DNA of 64,000 nt from the NCBI GenBank assembly GCA_918807975.1, contig OU964929.1:18741197-18805196 (forward strand). The letters run 5' to 3'. This document shows positions 46,943 to 58,712 of this stretch, one piece after another (within the stretch, counting starts at the first letter, position 1; each line of letters begins with the position of its first letter). Position numbers and translations under genes: made by a program. The notes beneath the pieces were generated by a model. The model searched no databases. It saw nothing but the letters and a program-made list of their open reading frames with translations, and was not told the DNA's origin. The DNA comes from Aplidium turbinatum. Taxonomy: Eukaryota > Chordata > Ascidiacea > Aplousobranchia > Polyclinidae.

Positions 46943-49900
46943 TTTTCTTTTGATATTGGTCTGAATTTGGTTAAGTTTAGGTGGCCACCAGATGGAGCTA
47001 GTAGTATTTTGGGACTTGGTATTAACTTAGTTGGTTAGACCTATGCTTGTGCTTTTCAACGATAGCAAATCTGTTGAAATTGAGCAAGAAATGAATAAAT
47101 GGGAGACAATTAATTATCGTGATCATGCAGGGCTTGAACTGGAAGACGATCGATTCGCCATTGATCACGCAGGGCGTGAACTGGAAGACGATCGATTCGC
47201 CATTGAAATGCATTGGGCAAAAGCTTCGTTGGGGGGCTGTCTTCGAACAACGATTGCTCATATATTAAATAAGGTATAAAAATGAAAGTTAGCCCTTCAA
47301 TAAACAGTAACATGTTCTTTTAATTGGTTGTCGTTTAATGTTTTTATCATTGCAAATAAACTTTTGATAATGGTTTGAATTTGGTCAAGTTTAGGTGGCC
47401 ACCAGATGGAGCTAGTAGTATTTTGGGACTTGGTATTAACTTAGTTGGTTAGATCTATGCTTGTGCTTTTTAACGATAGCAAATCTGTTGAAATTGAGCA
47501 AGAAATGAATAAATGGGAGACAATTAATTATCGTGATCACGCAGGGCGTGAACTGGAAGACGATCGATTCGCCATTGAAATGCATTGGGCAAAAGCTTCG
47601 TTGGGGGGCTGTCTTCGAACAACGATTGCGCGCATATTGAATAAGATATAAAAATGAAAGTTAGCACTTCAATAAACAGTAACATGTTCTTTTAATTGGT
47701 TGTCGTTTAATGTTTTTATCACTGCAAATAAACTTTTGATAATGGTTTGAATTTGGTCAAGTTTAGGTGGCCACCAGATGGAGCTAGTAGTATTTTGGGA
47801 CTTGGTATTAACTTAGTTGGTTAGATCTATGCTTGTGCTTTTCAACGATAGCAAATCTGTTGAAATTGAGCAAGAAATGAATAAATGGGAGACAATTAAT
47901 TATCGTGAACATGCAGGGCTTGAACTGGAAGACGATCGATTCGCCATTGATCACGCAGGGCGTGAACTGGAAGACGATCGATTCGCCATTGAAATGCATT
48001 GGGCAAAAGCTTCGTTGGGGGGCTGTCTTCGAACAACGATTGCTCATATATTAAATAAGATATAAAAATGAAATTTAGCCCTTCAATAAACAGTAACATG
48101 TTCTTTTAATTGGTTGTCGTTTAATGTTTTTATCATTGCAAATAAACTTTTGATAATGGTTTGAATTTGGTCAAGTTTAGGTAGCCACCAGATGGAGCTA
48201 GTAGTATTTTGGGACTTGGTATTAACTTAGTTGGTTAGATCTATGCTTGTGCTTTTCAACGATAGCAAATCTGTTGAAATTGAGCAAGAAATGAATAAAT
48301 GGGAGACAATTAATTATCGTGAACATGCAGGGCTTGAACTGGAAGACGATCGATTCGCCATTGAAATGCATTGGGCAAAAGCTTCGTTGGGGGGCTGTCT
48401 TCGAACAACGATTGCGCGCATATTAGATAAGATATAAAAATGAAAGTTAGCACTTCAATAAACAGTAACATGTTCTTTTAATTGGATTTAATTTAGATTG
48501 TTTATCATTTAAAATAAAGTTTTGGTGATGGTTTGCATGTGGTCAAGTTTAAGTGGCCACTAGATGGAGCTAGTAGTATTTTGGGACTTGGTATTAACTT
48601 AGTTGGTTAGATCTATGCTTGTGCTTTTCAACGATAGCAAATCTGTTAAAATTGAGCAAGAAATGAATAAATGGGAGATAATTAATTATCGTGATCACGC
48701 AGGGCGTGAACTGGAAGACGATCGATTCGCCATTGAAATGCATTGGGCAAAAGCTTCGTTGGGGGGCTGTCTTCGAACAACGATTGCGCGCATATTGAAT
48801 AAGATATAAAAATGAAAAATAGCCCTTCAATAAACAGCAACATGTTCTTTTAATTGGTTGTCGTTTAATGTTTTTATCATTGCAAATAAACTTTTGATAA
48901 TGGTTTGAATTTGGTCAAGTTTAGGTAGCCACCAGATGGAGCTAGTAGTATTTTGGGACTTGGTATTAACTTAGTTGGTTAGATCTATGCTTGTGCTTTT
49001 CAACGATAGCAAATCTGTTGAAATTGAGCAAGAAATGAATAAATGGGAGACAATTAATTATCGTGAACATGCAGGGCGTGAACTGGAAGACGATCGATTC
49101 GCCATTGATCACGCAGAATGAACTGGAAGGCGTGAACTGGCGTGAACTGGCGTGAACTGGCGTGAACTGGAAGACGATCGATTCGCCATTGAAATGCATT
49201 GTGCAAAAGCTTCGTTGGGGGGCTGTCTTCGAACAACGATTGCTCATATATTAAATAAGGTATAAAAATGAAAGTTAGCCCTTCAATAAACAGTAACATG
49301 TTCTTTTAATTGGCTGTCGTTTAATGTTTTTATCATTGCAAATAAACTTTTGATAATGGTTTGAATTTGGTCAAGTTTAGGTGGCCACCAGATGGAGCTA
49401 GTAGTATTTTGGGACTTGGTATTAACTTAGTTGGTTAGATCTATGCTTGTGCTTTTCAACGATAGCAAATCTGTTGAAATTGAGCAAGAAATGAATAAAT
49501 GGGAGACAATTAATTATCGTGATCACGCAGGGCGTGAACTGGAAAACGATCGATTCGCCATTGAAATGCATTGGGCAAAAGCTTCGTTGGGGGGCTGTCT
49601 TCGAACAACGATTGCGCGCATATTGAATAAGATATAAAAATGAAAGTTAGCACTTCAATAAACAATAACATGTTCTTTTAATTGGTTGTCGTTTAATGTT
49701 TTTATCATTGCAAATAAACTTTTGATAATGGTTTGAATTTGGTCAAGTTTAGGTGGCCACCAGATGGAGCTAGTAGTATTTTGGGACTTGGTATTAACTT
49801 AGTTGGTTAGATCTATGCTTGTGCTTTTTAACGATAGCAAATCTGTTGAAATTGAGCAAGAAATGAATAAATGGGAGACAATTAATTATCGTGATCACGC

Positions 49901-50620
49901 AGGGCGTGAACTGGAAGACGATCGATTCGCCATTGAAATGCATTGGGCAAAAGCTTCGTTGGGGGGCTGTCTTCGAACAACGATTGCGCGCATATTGAAT
50001 AAGATATAAAAATGAAAGTTAGCACTTCAATAAACAGCAACATGTTCTTTTAATTGGCTGTCGTTTAATGTTTTTATCATTGCAAATAAACTTTTGATAA
50101 TGGTTTGAATTTGGTCAAGTTTAGGTAGCCACCAGATGGAGCTAGTAGTATTTTGGGACTTGGTATTAACTTAGTTGGTTAGATCTATGCTTGTGCTTTT
50201 CAACGATAGCAAATCTGTTGAAATTGAGCAAGAAATGAATAAATGGGAGACAATTAATTATCGTGAACATGCAGGGCTTGAACTGGAAGACGATCGATTC
50301 GCCATTGAAATGCATTGGGCAAAAGCTTCGTTGGGGGGCTGTCTTCGAACAACGATTGCTCATATATTAAATAAGATATAAAAATGAAAGTTAGCCCTTC
50401 AATAAACAGTAACATGTTCTTTTAATTGGCTGTCGTTTAATGTTTTTATCATTGCAAATAAACTTTTGATAATGGTTTGAATTTGGTCAAGTTTAGGTGG
50501 CCACCAGATGGAGCTAGTAGTATTTTGGGACTTGGTATTAACTTAGTTGGTTAGATCTATGCTTGTGCTTTTCAACGATCGCAAATTTGTTTAAATTGAA
50601 AAACAAATCAGTAAATGGGA
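46943..50620 (+). repeat. Right array: about 10 tandem units, inverted relative to the left
   Basis: Same unit on the plus strand: starts of the short frame at 47031, 47445, 47817, 48231, 48603, about 48975, 49431, 49803 and 50175. Steps are 414, 372, 414, 372, 372, 456, 372 and 372. The 456-bp unit (near 49110-49170) contains a local GAACTGGCGT expansion that closes the frame. The unit near 48480-48560 is more diverged. Units at about 48180, 48925 and 50125 share AGGTAGCCACC in place of AGGTGGCCACC. Confidence 0.95.
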
Positions 50621-50801
50621 GACAATTTCCTTCTGGTGTGTTTCATAATCAGTAAATGGGAGACAATTTCCTTCTGGTGTGTTTCATTGCATTTCCACCC
50701 CGCATTTCCTCCTTCATAATAGTCCATTCCAATGTGTGTGACGTTTTATGACGTCATCATTTTGTCTGGTTGACCAACAGGGCGTCTTGTGGAAGAGCAC
50801 C
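50620..50801 (+). repeat. Right terminal inverted repeat of Merlin, outer part
   Basis: Complement of 37044-37190. A 47-bp block (CAGTAAATGGGAGACAATTT, TTCTGGTGTGTTTCAT) is present twice in tandem here and once at the left. Confidence 0.8.
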
Positions 50802-51800
50802 GATTTTTCAAACATATTGGTAAACACATAAAAAACACTTTATCCATTTTTCCATTGATTTTGAAATGGGCCCAACTACAGCAATTGCACTTCAACTTCT
50901 CTATAGTTTCTCCACAGAATCCTCAATGAGTGAACTTTTTAGGTATGATGCTTCTTACCAGTATGTTTAAGCATGTAATCATTATGGAAGTTTCACCACA
51001 AAAGTAAGTGACCAAAATAATTAAAACAGTTGTGCCAAAAACACTTTATGGCAATTGGGCCCTTTTTGAATTCATATATTCAATTGCATCCAACCTGTTA
51101 TATGTTAAATACATTTCTGCAGATCATGTTACTAACTTTATCACATTTTAACTTTGTTTTTAGATAGTAATGGTGTTTTTAGAGATGTTTCAGTGTAGTT
51201 AGGGCCCAAATTTGTATAATAGGCCCTAAATTTGAGATGTTTTAGTATAATAAGGGCCTAAATCATCTTCCTAATGGACAAGTACATGCAGTGAACTTTA
51301 GCAACTCAAAAAACACTTTTCTGAAATGCAAAAATCTATTATTTGTGAGCCCCTTGAGATGGTGGGCCTGGGAACCGGGCCCCGCTTGACACGGCACTGC
51401 TTGAAACCTATAAAAGTATTGACGCCTACGGTATTAATGTAAAAAAATTGGGGGCCCCCAAAACCAGGGGGCCTGAGGCCTGTGCCTCGTGTGCCTCATG
51501 GTTAATCGGGCCCTGCTCGTGATAATGTTTCACGATCCTGTAATTTCATTATTCTGTACTGTTTAAATTCAAATTGTGTTATAGATCTACAACATTATAC
51601 AAACACCTTCTGATAACTTAAAATTATAATTCGAATAACAATTGTGTGGAAATTAGTTCATGGAGTCACATAGCCAAATTAGATAGATTGAAATTTCACC
51701 AAGCAGTTAGACAGCCTTCATCTTAATTCAACTTATAAACAAATCATTCTCATACTTAAATAACCTAAATATAATAATAATAAAATATAACTACATTGGT

Positions 51801-54786
51801 TACCCCGCACGTAAGTAGGTTTTTAAAAATAAAAGTAAGTTTAACAAGATAACCAAAATATGGAGACTCTGGTAAGTACATTATGCTACAAAACTTTTAT
51901 TTCTACTGTATGTCAAAAATAAAAACAACACGAGCTCATAATTATCTTTTAAAAACATGTCACCTTTTATCATTTCACGCGTTGGTTTGCCAACAATTTT
52001 TCTGCAGTTCATTGCAGACTACTTTTTAAAACACCATGCCGGCAATTTATTGCTTGTTAAACGTAACTGATTTTTGTTGTTGTACGATCAATGGATGTAA
52101 CGAAGCTAATTGTTCCGCGGCAGACAGCCCACTCAGCAGCCGATGTCGACAATTTATTTCATTTTATGCCGAAGCGCCATTTGCCAATTTTAATGTTTTT
52201 AAACGTTGCTTAGATATGCTAATTACCAACAAGTTGCCTTTGCAGGGAAACATAATTATGTAATTTTTTGTAGAATTATCGCAGTGTCAAATGTTACTTA
52301 AATGCTTAGCTCATTTTAATATATATAATTTTTTTTATTTTTGCCTTCCTACATGCAACTAGCATGCGAGATTACGAGGTTCGAGCGTCAATCTCACTTT
52401 TTATACAGACGTACACGTGCAGGCACAGCTCTGCAAAGCGTTATGGTGTCGCTTCCAAGCAACCATCCGTGAGTTTGTGCGTCTTTTTACTCCGACAAGG
52501 AGATCTCCAAATAGGAGAAATTATTGTGAAGACTTTGCTCAGGGACTTTGCTTCACAACTTTGCCACCCTTATGTTCTCAGCTGAAGCATCAGTTTGTAT
52601 AACTCTGTGGCGCAAAGACAGGGGAAATTATGCGAAGCCACCCAAAGAGGTTGTACTTTTCGTGTGCCCTAATTTTTTTAAATATTACTAGGAGCTAACA
52701 TGATTTAAGAAACGTTGTTTCTGTTTTTTGTTTGCATTGCACTACTGTCTATGCACAGTTCTTTTTTTACCCTGTAATGGAACATTTTGTGTAAGCTTGC
52801 TTGGCAGTTAGCAATTTCTTTTGTCTCTTGAGAAGGCAGAATCGCTGTCACGTGTTCTGGTGCTGAGATCGACAAAACAGCACTATCCATCACACTTAAA
52901 CTTTTACTGTCCATTGATGACATCACTTGCATCGACTCAACTGACACTATATAATTTCTTCCATTTGTAATTTTGTATCGAAATATGGCTGATCAACGTT
53001 GGATAACCGTTTTGTAGCAAATCCCTGAAAATCTTCCCCACAACCCATAGGGTTGACTGCAAATCTTAGTGTTCACTGTTCACGTTGGGTGAACAGTTTT
53101 CGATGTTTTATTGTGTTACTGTATAACGTTTTTTCGTCAACAGTGCTATTATCGCCACCAATGATGTCACACGCTGTGAACAACAGTGATGGACCTTCGA
53201 ACCCAAAAAATGTAGCTAAACAACAACCTCATCATTCAGTGACGTCATCCGCCGAACAGTGGACAGGCAGCTCATGTGATTAAAAGCTGCAATATCTTTC
53301 GTTTACGTTGTATTTTAATATTGTAACTACGTAACTTTTTACTGTAGTGTTTGTGTATTTTTAACAGCTCCAAGCTGTTGTGCTGAGACGAATGGTCTTA
53401 AGGATTGTCCACTCCAGCATTCGTCCATTTGTTTATTTTGAAGTCTGCAGACTCGCAGCAATTTAGGTTATTTTTGTTTGTTTTAAATACATGTGTTGGT
53501 TTAATCATCCTATGTAGTTCTTTACAGGAAAGTACAGCGTCTTCCAGTATAGCCATCTCAAGTACTTTGGAATGAGATGCATCTCAGCCAATTGGCAATT
53601 CTTTTTCAAGTCTCTTGTAGGCTACAAGCTGGCCAACCTGCTTTTCAAAAGCTCTTGCCTATACACTGTAGGTTATATAGCTTCATCGCAAGAAAAATGC
53701 AAATATTGCATTAATACGAAATCGTTGTCTTTTTCTGCAACTGTCTGCATTTCTTCCAATGCAGCACCAGAGGTTGTCTATTTCAACCTTTCTCTCTTTA
53801 TAGGTTGTCTGCTAAGCGTTTTTGTTTTATTGTGTATGGTTGAATATGACTGCGAGTGGCATGCAAATGCGCGCATCTAACGGTTGGCATGGCATGTTAC
53901 TAACCTATTTAACCTATGTTGGGCAAGCATGCATATGTCCACGAAACATTACTTTCCTTACTGCATGAAACAACCGCATGGTTTTGAATCATGTAGCCTA
54001 CTGCATCTTTTTTATTTCGGTGTTTTGTTTACAGTTGCTGAACGACTGTTCAGACTTATGAACATTTACGATTTTGTGAATGGTATTTAGACCTGTCGAT
54101 GCCTATGTTCTTTTGTTTTAATTAGTTTTGTTCGCCTTTCAAATCGTATCTTTACATTTTGTACAGGTCGACTAACAAACCAAGTCGACAAATATTTCAA
54201 AGTTGAACTGTTAATCAATTTGCTTTGCCTTTTTCAGAAATATTGCATCATATTCATGAACAACCAAGATCAAAAACGCAAGTGTTCTGCCCTTTTCACC
54301 GCCTGCAACGAAAAAAGTGCTTCAGAGCCACTTGCAACCGACTCTCTAGCGCCTCACAGCGAATGCAAAAGCCAAATGCCAACAATTAAATGCTACGACG
54401 ACCTCAATGATCTCTAGCATGCAAAAAGCAAGACAAGGCTACATTTGTATCAAGTCAATCGGCATGGTCTGCTTTGCAACAGAAAAAGTCAGACAAACAA
54501 TGAATTCCTGCTACGGTTTTCAACGGCGCTTACAAAACAATTAATGTTTCTACGAGGTGGACTCTTCAACACAGCACAAACTCAGACATTCCTTTGCGGA
54601 AGGCGGTGGAACCACGCAGAATCACTTCGCGACACGATATCACAAACACAACACCACATTATTATCATAAACACTAAACATACCTATTTCACACTATGTC
54701 TGTTACAATTGTGTTAACGTTTTAACTCCTTAAATTTGAGCTAAACTTGGTACCCATGGCTCCAATTTAGCTAAATTTAGGGGGGC
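51801..54786 (+). other. Segment trapped in hAT-A between the two X copies; possible exon fragments
   Basis: Less repeated than its surroundings. Coding-like stretches: 52036-52263 (MPAIYCLLNVTDFCCCTING, Cys-rich), 52364-52585, a plus frame after TCAACAG at 53154 ending at TAA 53281-53283 (SSAEQWTGSSCD), and 54237-54417 after TTTTTCAG (NNQDQKRKCSALFTACNE). An opposing frame at 52705-52947 is Ser-rich. I recognise no family and cannot join these confidently. It may be the interior of hAT-A, or host DNA carried inside it. Confidence 0.3.
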
Positions 54787-55440
54787 CTCTGTAGCGATCC
54801 ATTATTTCAACATATAAGTTTTCCTGCCTTTTACTAAAGTTTCTGTATTTTCCATGCAACTGCTCTCAAAGAAAATAGAAAAAAGAGCGCACACAAGAAA
54901 ATGGTTTGTTCGTCCTTTGACGAGAGCTCTATCACATCAAACCAGCTCGATTAGACAAAGAGCTCTCTATCAATTCAAATCGGACTAGCTCACATCAAAC
55001 CAGCTCAATTAGACAAAGAGCTCTATCAAATCGGACTAGCTCACATCAAACCAGCTCAATTAGACAAAGAGCTCTATCAAATCGGACTAGCTCACATCAA
55101 CCAGCTCAGTTAGACCAGTTCAGCTCTCAGAAAAACATTAAATTGATTGTTTAATTAAAATGTAATAACTCGTGATAATGTTTCACGATCCTGTAATTTC
55201 ATTATTCTGTACTGTTTAAATTCAAATTGTGTTATAGACCTACAACATTATACGAACACCTTCTGATAACTTAAAATTATAATTCGAATAACAATTGTGT
55301 GGAAATTAGTTCATGGAGTCAGATAGCCAAATTAGATAGATAGAAATTTCACCAAGCAGTTAGACAGCCTTCATCTTAATTCAACATATAAATAAATCAT
55401 TCTCATACTTAAACTCATACTTAAATATAAAGTAAAATAA
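54787..55440 (+). repeat. Repeat X, copy 2 (unoccupied target of hAT-C)
   Basis: Direct-orientation duplicate of copy 1 without the hAT-C insertion: AATAACTCGTGATAATGTTT near 55165 holds a single CTCGTGAT. It includes four GAGCTC minisatellite units (54920-55120). Confidence 0.85.
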
Positions 55441-56289
55441 AAAATAACCACACTACTTCTAAGCTTCAATTAATGTGCTGCTTAGCGACTTTATGAAACT
55501 TCCAACATTGTTGCTGACTAAACGCAAAATGAGCCAGGAGAGGCACAATGTTGCTTTTGCAACGTCACAATTCTATTGTTTAACAATGGCTACAGTAAAA
55601 GACTCCTTTTTGATCTTTGTCTTGGGTGCAAATTAGATTTTGAAGAAAGTATAAGTAAGAAATTTTAATTTTTACAAACCGATTTTCTCGCCTCTGTCAA
55701 TGTGGCGCACATGGCTCGAGCCATGCCTGCCATACCTTAGGTACGCCGTTGCTTGATTGAATTCGTGATAGAACATATTTATAAAATATAATCTTAATTT
55801 TTTTGTAATATTATATTATTTGTAATATTCAATACAAGAGCCACAAAATTTATGTTGAAGAGCGCATGCGGCTCGCAAGCCGCAGTTTGCCCACCGTTGG
55901 GTTAGAGCATAGATTACTCTATGGTTAGGGCAGAGATATAAATACAGAGATAGGCAAAGTGGCCAATTCGTAAATCGATGTTGAAAAATGATGACGTCAC
56001 CGTCACGGTGCGTGGATATGGATCAACAGCGATAAGGGAAAGGCCACGAGGCATTCAGTACAGTATTTTCGATTTCGGAGTTCACTTAGTTTACGTTTTG
56101 AAAACGAAGGTTATAAAAGCATACGATATATTTTAGGCTATAGGAAAATGGAAGCTTTATATGTTCCAATACGTCTTGGCTCACACGTTTTGTACAAACA
56201 AATGGCATGTTGTTTGACAAAAGAAAAAGGCATTCGATAATTCCAATCATGCCAGTAACTGATAATTTCAATCCTTTAAAGGTTTAGTC

Positions 56290-58712
56290 AGATATGAATT
56301 TCTTTTTTCTAATTTCCCTGAAAACTTGAGTGTCTGCATTTATCTGTTCATGCCAATTATTAAGATACGGCAAAAATACACCTTGCAATCGTTCAAGTCT
56401 GGCATCAGTAGTTGAATAATATATTTTTTTCGGTTTCCGATTTGAATACTAAATTAGATCGTAAGCTACTTTCATTTCATCAAACGTTATATAAAGGTAT
56501 TTCTCAAAATCTTTGCATGAATCACTTTGATTTTTTAATGCATCCAGAATATGATTGCTGAATGTCCCGGTTTGGTTTTGATGCACATGACGATAATCAA
56601 ATAAAGTACGTTTTGATGGCAAGCGCAAAACTCCACGAAGTTGATCCGAGTTGACAGTGACGATCGGTGAGGGAAAGCAAGGAAAGCAGTGCTTACCTGA
56701 GCGAAAACTATGCAAAATATAATGACTGAATTGTAGGTTTAACTTCTTATTATTTTTATCAAGTCTATTTTAACTTGAAAATTACTGTGTTCGTGACTAG
56801 AATTACTCGTAACTCTTGTGAGTATCTAAGTCCTCACCAAACCGCATTTCTTGCCTATAAATGCCATTTAACGCAAACGCTTTTGTCAGAAACCATCACT
56901 GAAGCTCCAGGGAAATCAACTTTCAAAAGTGCTTACCTTACATTGAAAAACGCCTTCGTTTTATCCAATCCTCAATCGTTTTGCAAAACGACACCAGCTG
57001 CTTAGCCAATCAGATGTGTTATCTGGTGTTATGGTTAAACTTGCTTTCCCAGTGACGTCAATGCGTATCTCATAGCGGCTGTTTTTGGTTTCAGGCGAAA
57101 GGAATACAGCCTCTACGCATGAGTGATTTTCGGGCTTGTAACTATAGGCTACTGAGTACGCTGAAAATAAAGCTGGTTCTCTTACCAAAAAAAACATAGA
57201 TTCTACAATAAGACATGCAATTCCAAAGGGTACATTAACCAACCAGTACTGAAACAGCACAAGTGTTTTTTAAATTCTTTGGGTCAATAGACTGACATCA
57301 CAAGTTCAGAGCAAACATACTTGTGTTCTTCAAGAATGGACTAGCTTAATTTATAGGCTAATTATTTGCTCTTTACTAGTGCACCAGTCCAATGCATGTT
57401 GTAAATGCTTACAGATGACATTGACAATAAGTTTTTGTGCTCAGTCTAAAAAAGCAGCCAACATTCTAGACTAGTCCCAGTTTGATTGATTGATTGAATC
57501 TTTATCCTCGGGCTGGGAAAGTCCGAAGATTTTGTTTTGGAAATGCTCTCAGAGCGCACCAAATTGGAAGTGTTTTTCAAAATTTTCTGGGGGAGGCCCC
57601 CCAGATCCCCCGCTGGAAGTGTTGCCTTCGGCAACACGCCTTCGGGCTTCGCCCGACGGTTACGCCCCTCGTGCCTACTACCTTGCTGCAACATATTTCC
57701 AAGTTGCTTTCCCAATGGTTTAAGCCACCGAACGTCACTGCGAGTTGATCATATGCAGAGGAACTTTTTAACTGCAGGCTGAGAGCAAATCGGATAATCT
57801 CAGGATGATATTTTGTTTTACAATTCTTTTGATTAACTTCAAGTTGACTTTCAAAAAATATTTATTGAAAATCAGTCAACATTGTAATACATTGTATGCT
57901 TTGTAATATACAATGCAATTAGTGCCAATGACCGGCTTTGTTGTAATACCGGGACACATTTTTGCTGGAAGTGCTTCTAATTCTGTGATTTGGGCACCAA
58001 GCTTGTTACAGAACATTGTGTCCTGACTGTCCTCAGACACTTTAAAATGAAAGTTAGACACACTAAATTTGTATTGTAATGTTGAGATATTTACAATAAG
58101 AACAAGGTCGTTCTTTTGAATTGAAATATAATCTGCATGTTCTTGAAATTGCCACCCAATTCGTTTTATCCTGTTAAAAGATTTCTTGACTTCTCCAATG
58201 TTTTCATGTATTGATGGTGTAATTCGGTCTCGGACCAGTGTTAGACGCATAGTGGATACAGCAGCTTATCACCGGTTCTCTGTGGCAAGTTTAAGCATGG
58301 GACGGCACCAAACTTCAAAGATTTACTGCTACTTTTGGAATTTATTATTATGTCCTCTGCATCATGCTGCATTAAAGTGTTTCTCACAAATTCCAGCATT
58401 TCCTTTGTGAAGAACTTGTTTAATATTATCTCTTGGATCACGTTCATCTCTGTACTTAAGTATGACATTCTTCAAAACTTCATTATGCCACACTGTACTT
58501 CCCTTTCGCATAAACATTGACAGTTTAAATATAGAAAAACCTTTTACTTCTATCCGTGTGACACTGAGGGATTGGGCGATTCGAAGCTGGCATTTATAAT
58601 CTAATAAATAACTGCAAATAAATAGCATAATGATAACATTCCTGAAATTATAAAACAAATATGAATGATTATAACAACAGAATTCATAACTGTAAAATAC
58701 ACCACAATTCAT
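56290..58712 (-). pseudogene. THAP-domain transposase, P-element/THAP9 type, decayed
   Basis: N-terminal part (58712-58241): GFSIFKLSMF, then KNVILKYRDERDPRD and GNAGICEKHF (the C-x2-H of the C2CH THAP finger), followed in another frame by SLKFGAVPCLNLP, the usual end of a THAP domain. The first Cys pair is not clear. A middle frame (57876-58250) has no motif I can name. At 56449-56715: DQLRGVLRLPSKRTLFDYRH and YITFDEMKVAYDLI, matching the LPS-x-RTL-x-DY and DEM catalytic region of P/THAP9 transposases. At about 56290-56440: TTDARLERLQGVFLPYLNNW, like their C-terminal half. Separated by frameshifts and probably introns. It cannot make a protein as it stands. Confidence 0.65.
57483..57715 (-). 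repeat. SINE 3' end and adjoining GC-rich repeat
   Basis: 57483-57540 is the complement of the SINE end (TCCCAGCCCGAGGATAAAG plus ATTCAATCAATC tail). The next 150 bp are GC-rich with GTTGCCTTCGGCAACACGCC and a hairpin-forming TTCGGGCTTCGCCCGA, probably another short repeat. Confidence 0.6.

Larger units (their letters stand above)
37044..50801 (-). mobile_element. 13.8 kb Merlin transposon with terminal repeats made of tandem arrays
   Basis: Ends GGTGCTCTTCCACAAGACGC and its complement (to 50801). The flanking 8-bp duplication GATTTTTC is perfect (37036-37043, 50802-50809), as expected for Merlin (8-9 bp). The first about 150 bp of each end are single-copy inverted repeat (GTCAACCAGACAAAATGATG). 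Inside them the left arm is a head-to-tail array of about 15 units (to about 42990) and the right arm an oppositely oriented array of about 10 units (from about 46943). The centre holds a decayed Merlin transposase on the minus strand. The whole element sits inside hAT-D. Confidence 0.85.
35736..51399. mobile_element. hAT-D, nested in hAT-C
   Basis: Ends CAGTGCTGTGTTAAACCCTT / complement of CGCTTGACACGGCACTG, with GGGCCCCGGGG and CCGGGCCCCG just inside. Flanks CCTGAAAC (35728-35735) and CTTGAAAC (51400-51407) match at 7 of 8. Its own DNA is about 35736-37035 and 50810-51399. Inverted similarity inside it (GAATTCACATATTCAATT near 36940 against 51068-51090) fits a palindromic non-autonomous element. 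No coding signal. Confidence 0.85.
35390..51515. mobile_element. hAT-C, nested in repeat X
   Basis: Ends CAGGGCCTGATTAA and TTAATCGGGCCCTG; perfect 8-bp duplication CTCGTGAT (35382-35389, 51516-51523). One copy of CTCGTGAT stands at the matching point in X copy 2 (about 55169). Its own DNA is about 35390-35735 and 51400-51515, roughly 460 bp; the rest is hAT-D. Confidence 0.9.
35005..51800 (+). repeat. Repeat X, copy 1, split by hAT-C
   Basis: 35009-35389 and 51516-51800 together match copy 2 (54787-55440) as one continuous sequence. It opens CTGTAGCGATCCATTATTTC, passes the GAGCTC minisatellite (35140-35340) and continues beyond the insertion as ATAATGTTTCACGATCCTGT. Copy 2 and copy 0 (complement, about 13400) are the unoccupied target sites that prove hAT-C was inserted here. 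Confidence 0.8.
33228..55899 (-). mobile_element. hAT-A, a hAT transposon expanded to 22.7 kb by insertions
   Basis: Ends CAGGGGTGGGCAAA (33228) and TTTGCCCACCGTTG (to 55899) are hAT terminal inverted repeats with GC-rich AGCCGCTTGCGG and GCGGCTCGCAAGCCGC just inside. The 8-bp duplication GGTTAGAG is perfect (33220-33227, 55900-55907). An unoccupied GGTTAGAGCATAG target occurs at about 62705. Its own DNA is probably 33228-33415, 34893-35005 and 55440-55899, plus perhaps 51.8-54.8 kb. On the minus strand NFVNSKHCATLTNEHLEELI near 34.9 kb and NNLSSKFSEISES near 33.4 kb look like the extreme C-terminus of a hAT transposase, split by hAT-B. Confidence 0.85.

Noticed and set aside
37379-50381. The many opposite-strand frames of the array (67-99 codons) as genes
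   Set aside because: They are shadows of the same unit on the other strand and change end wherever a C run varies.
37260-50620. CRISPR array or bacterial repeat system
   Set aside because: Units are 372-414 bp with no short repeat/unique spacer pattern, in spliced animal DNA, and form transposon arms.
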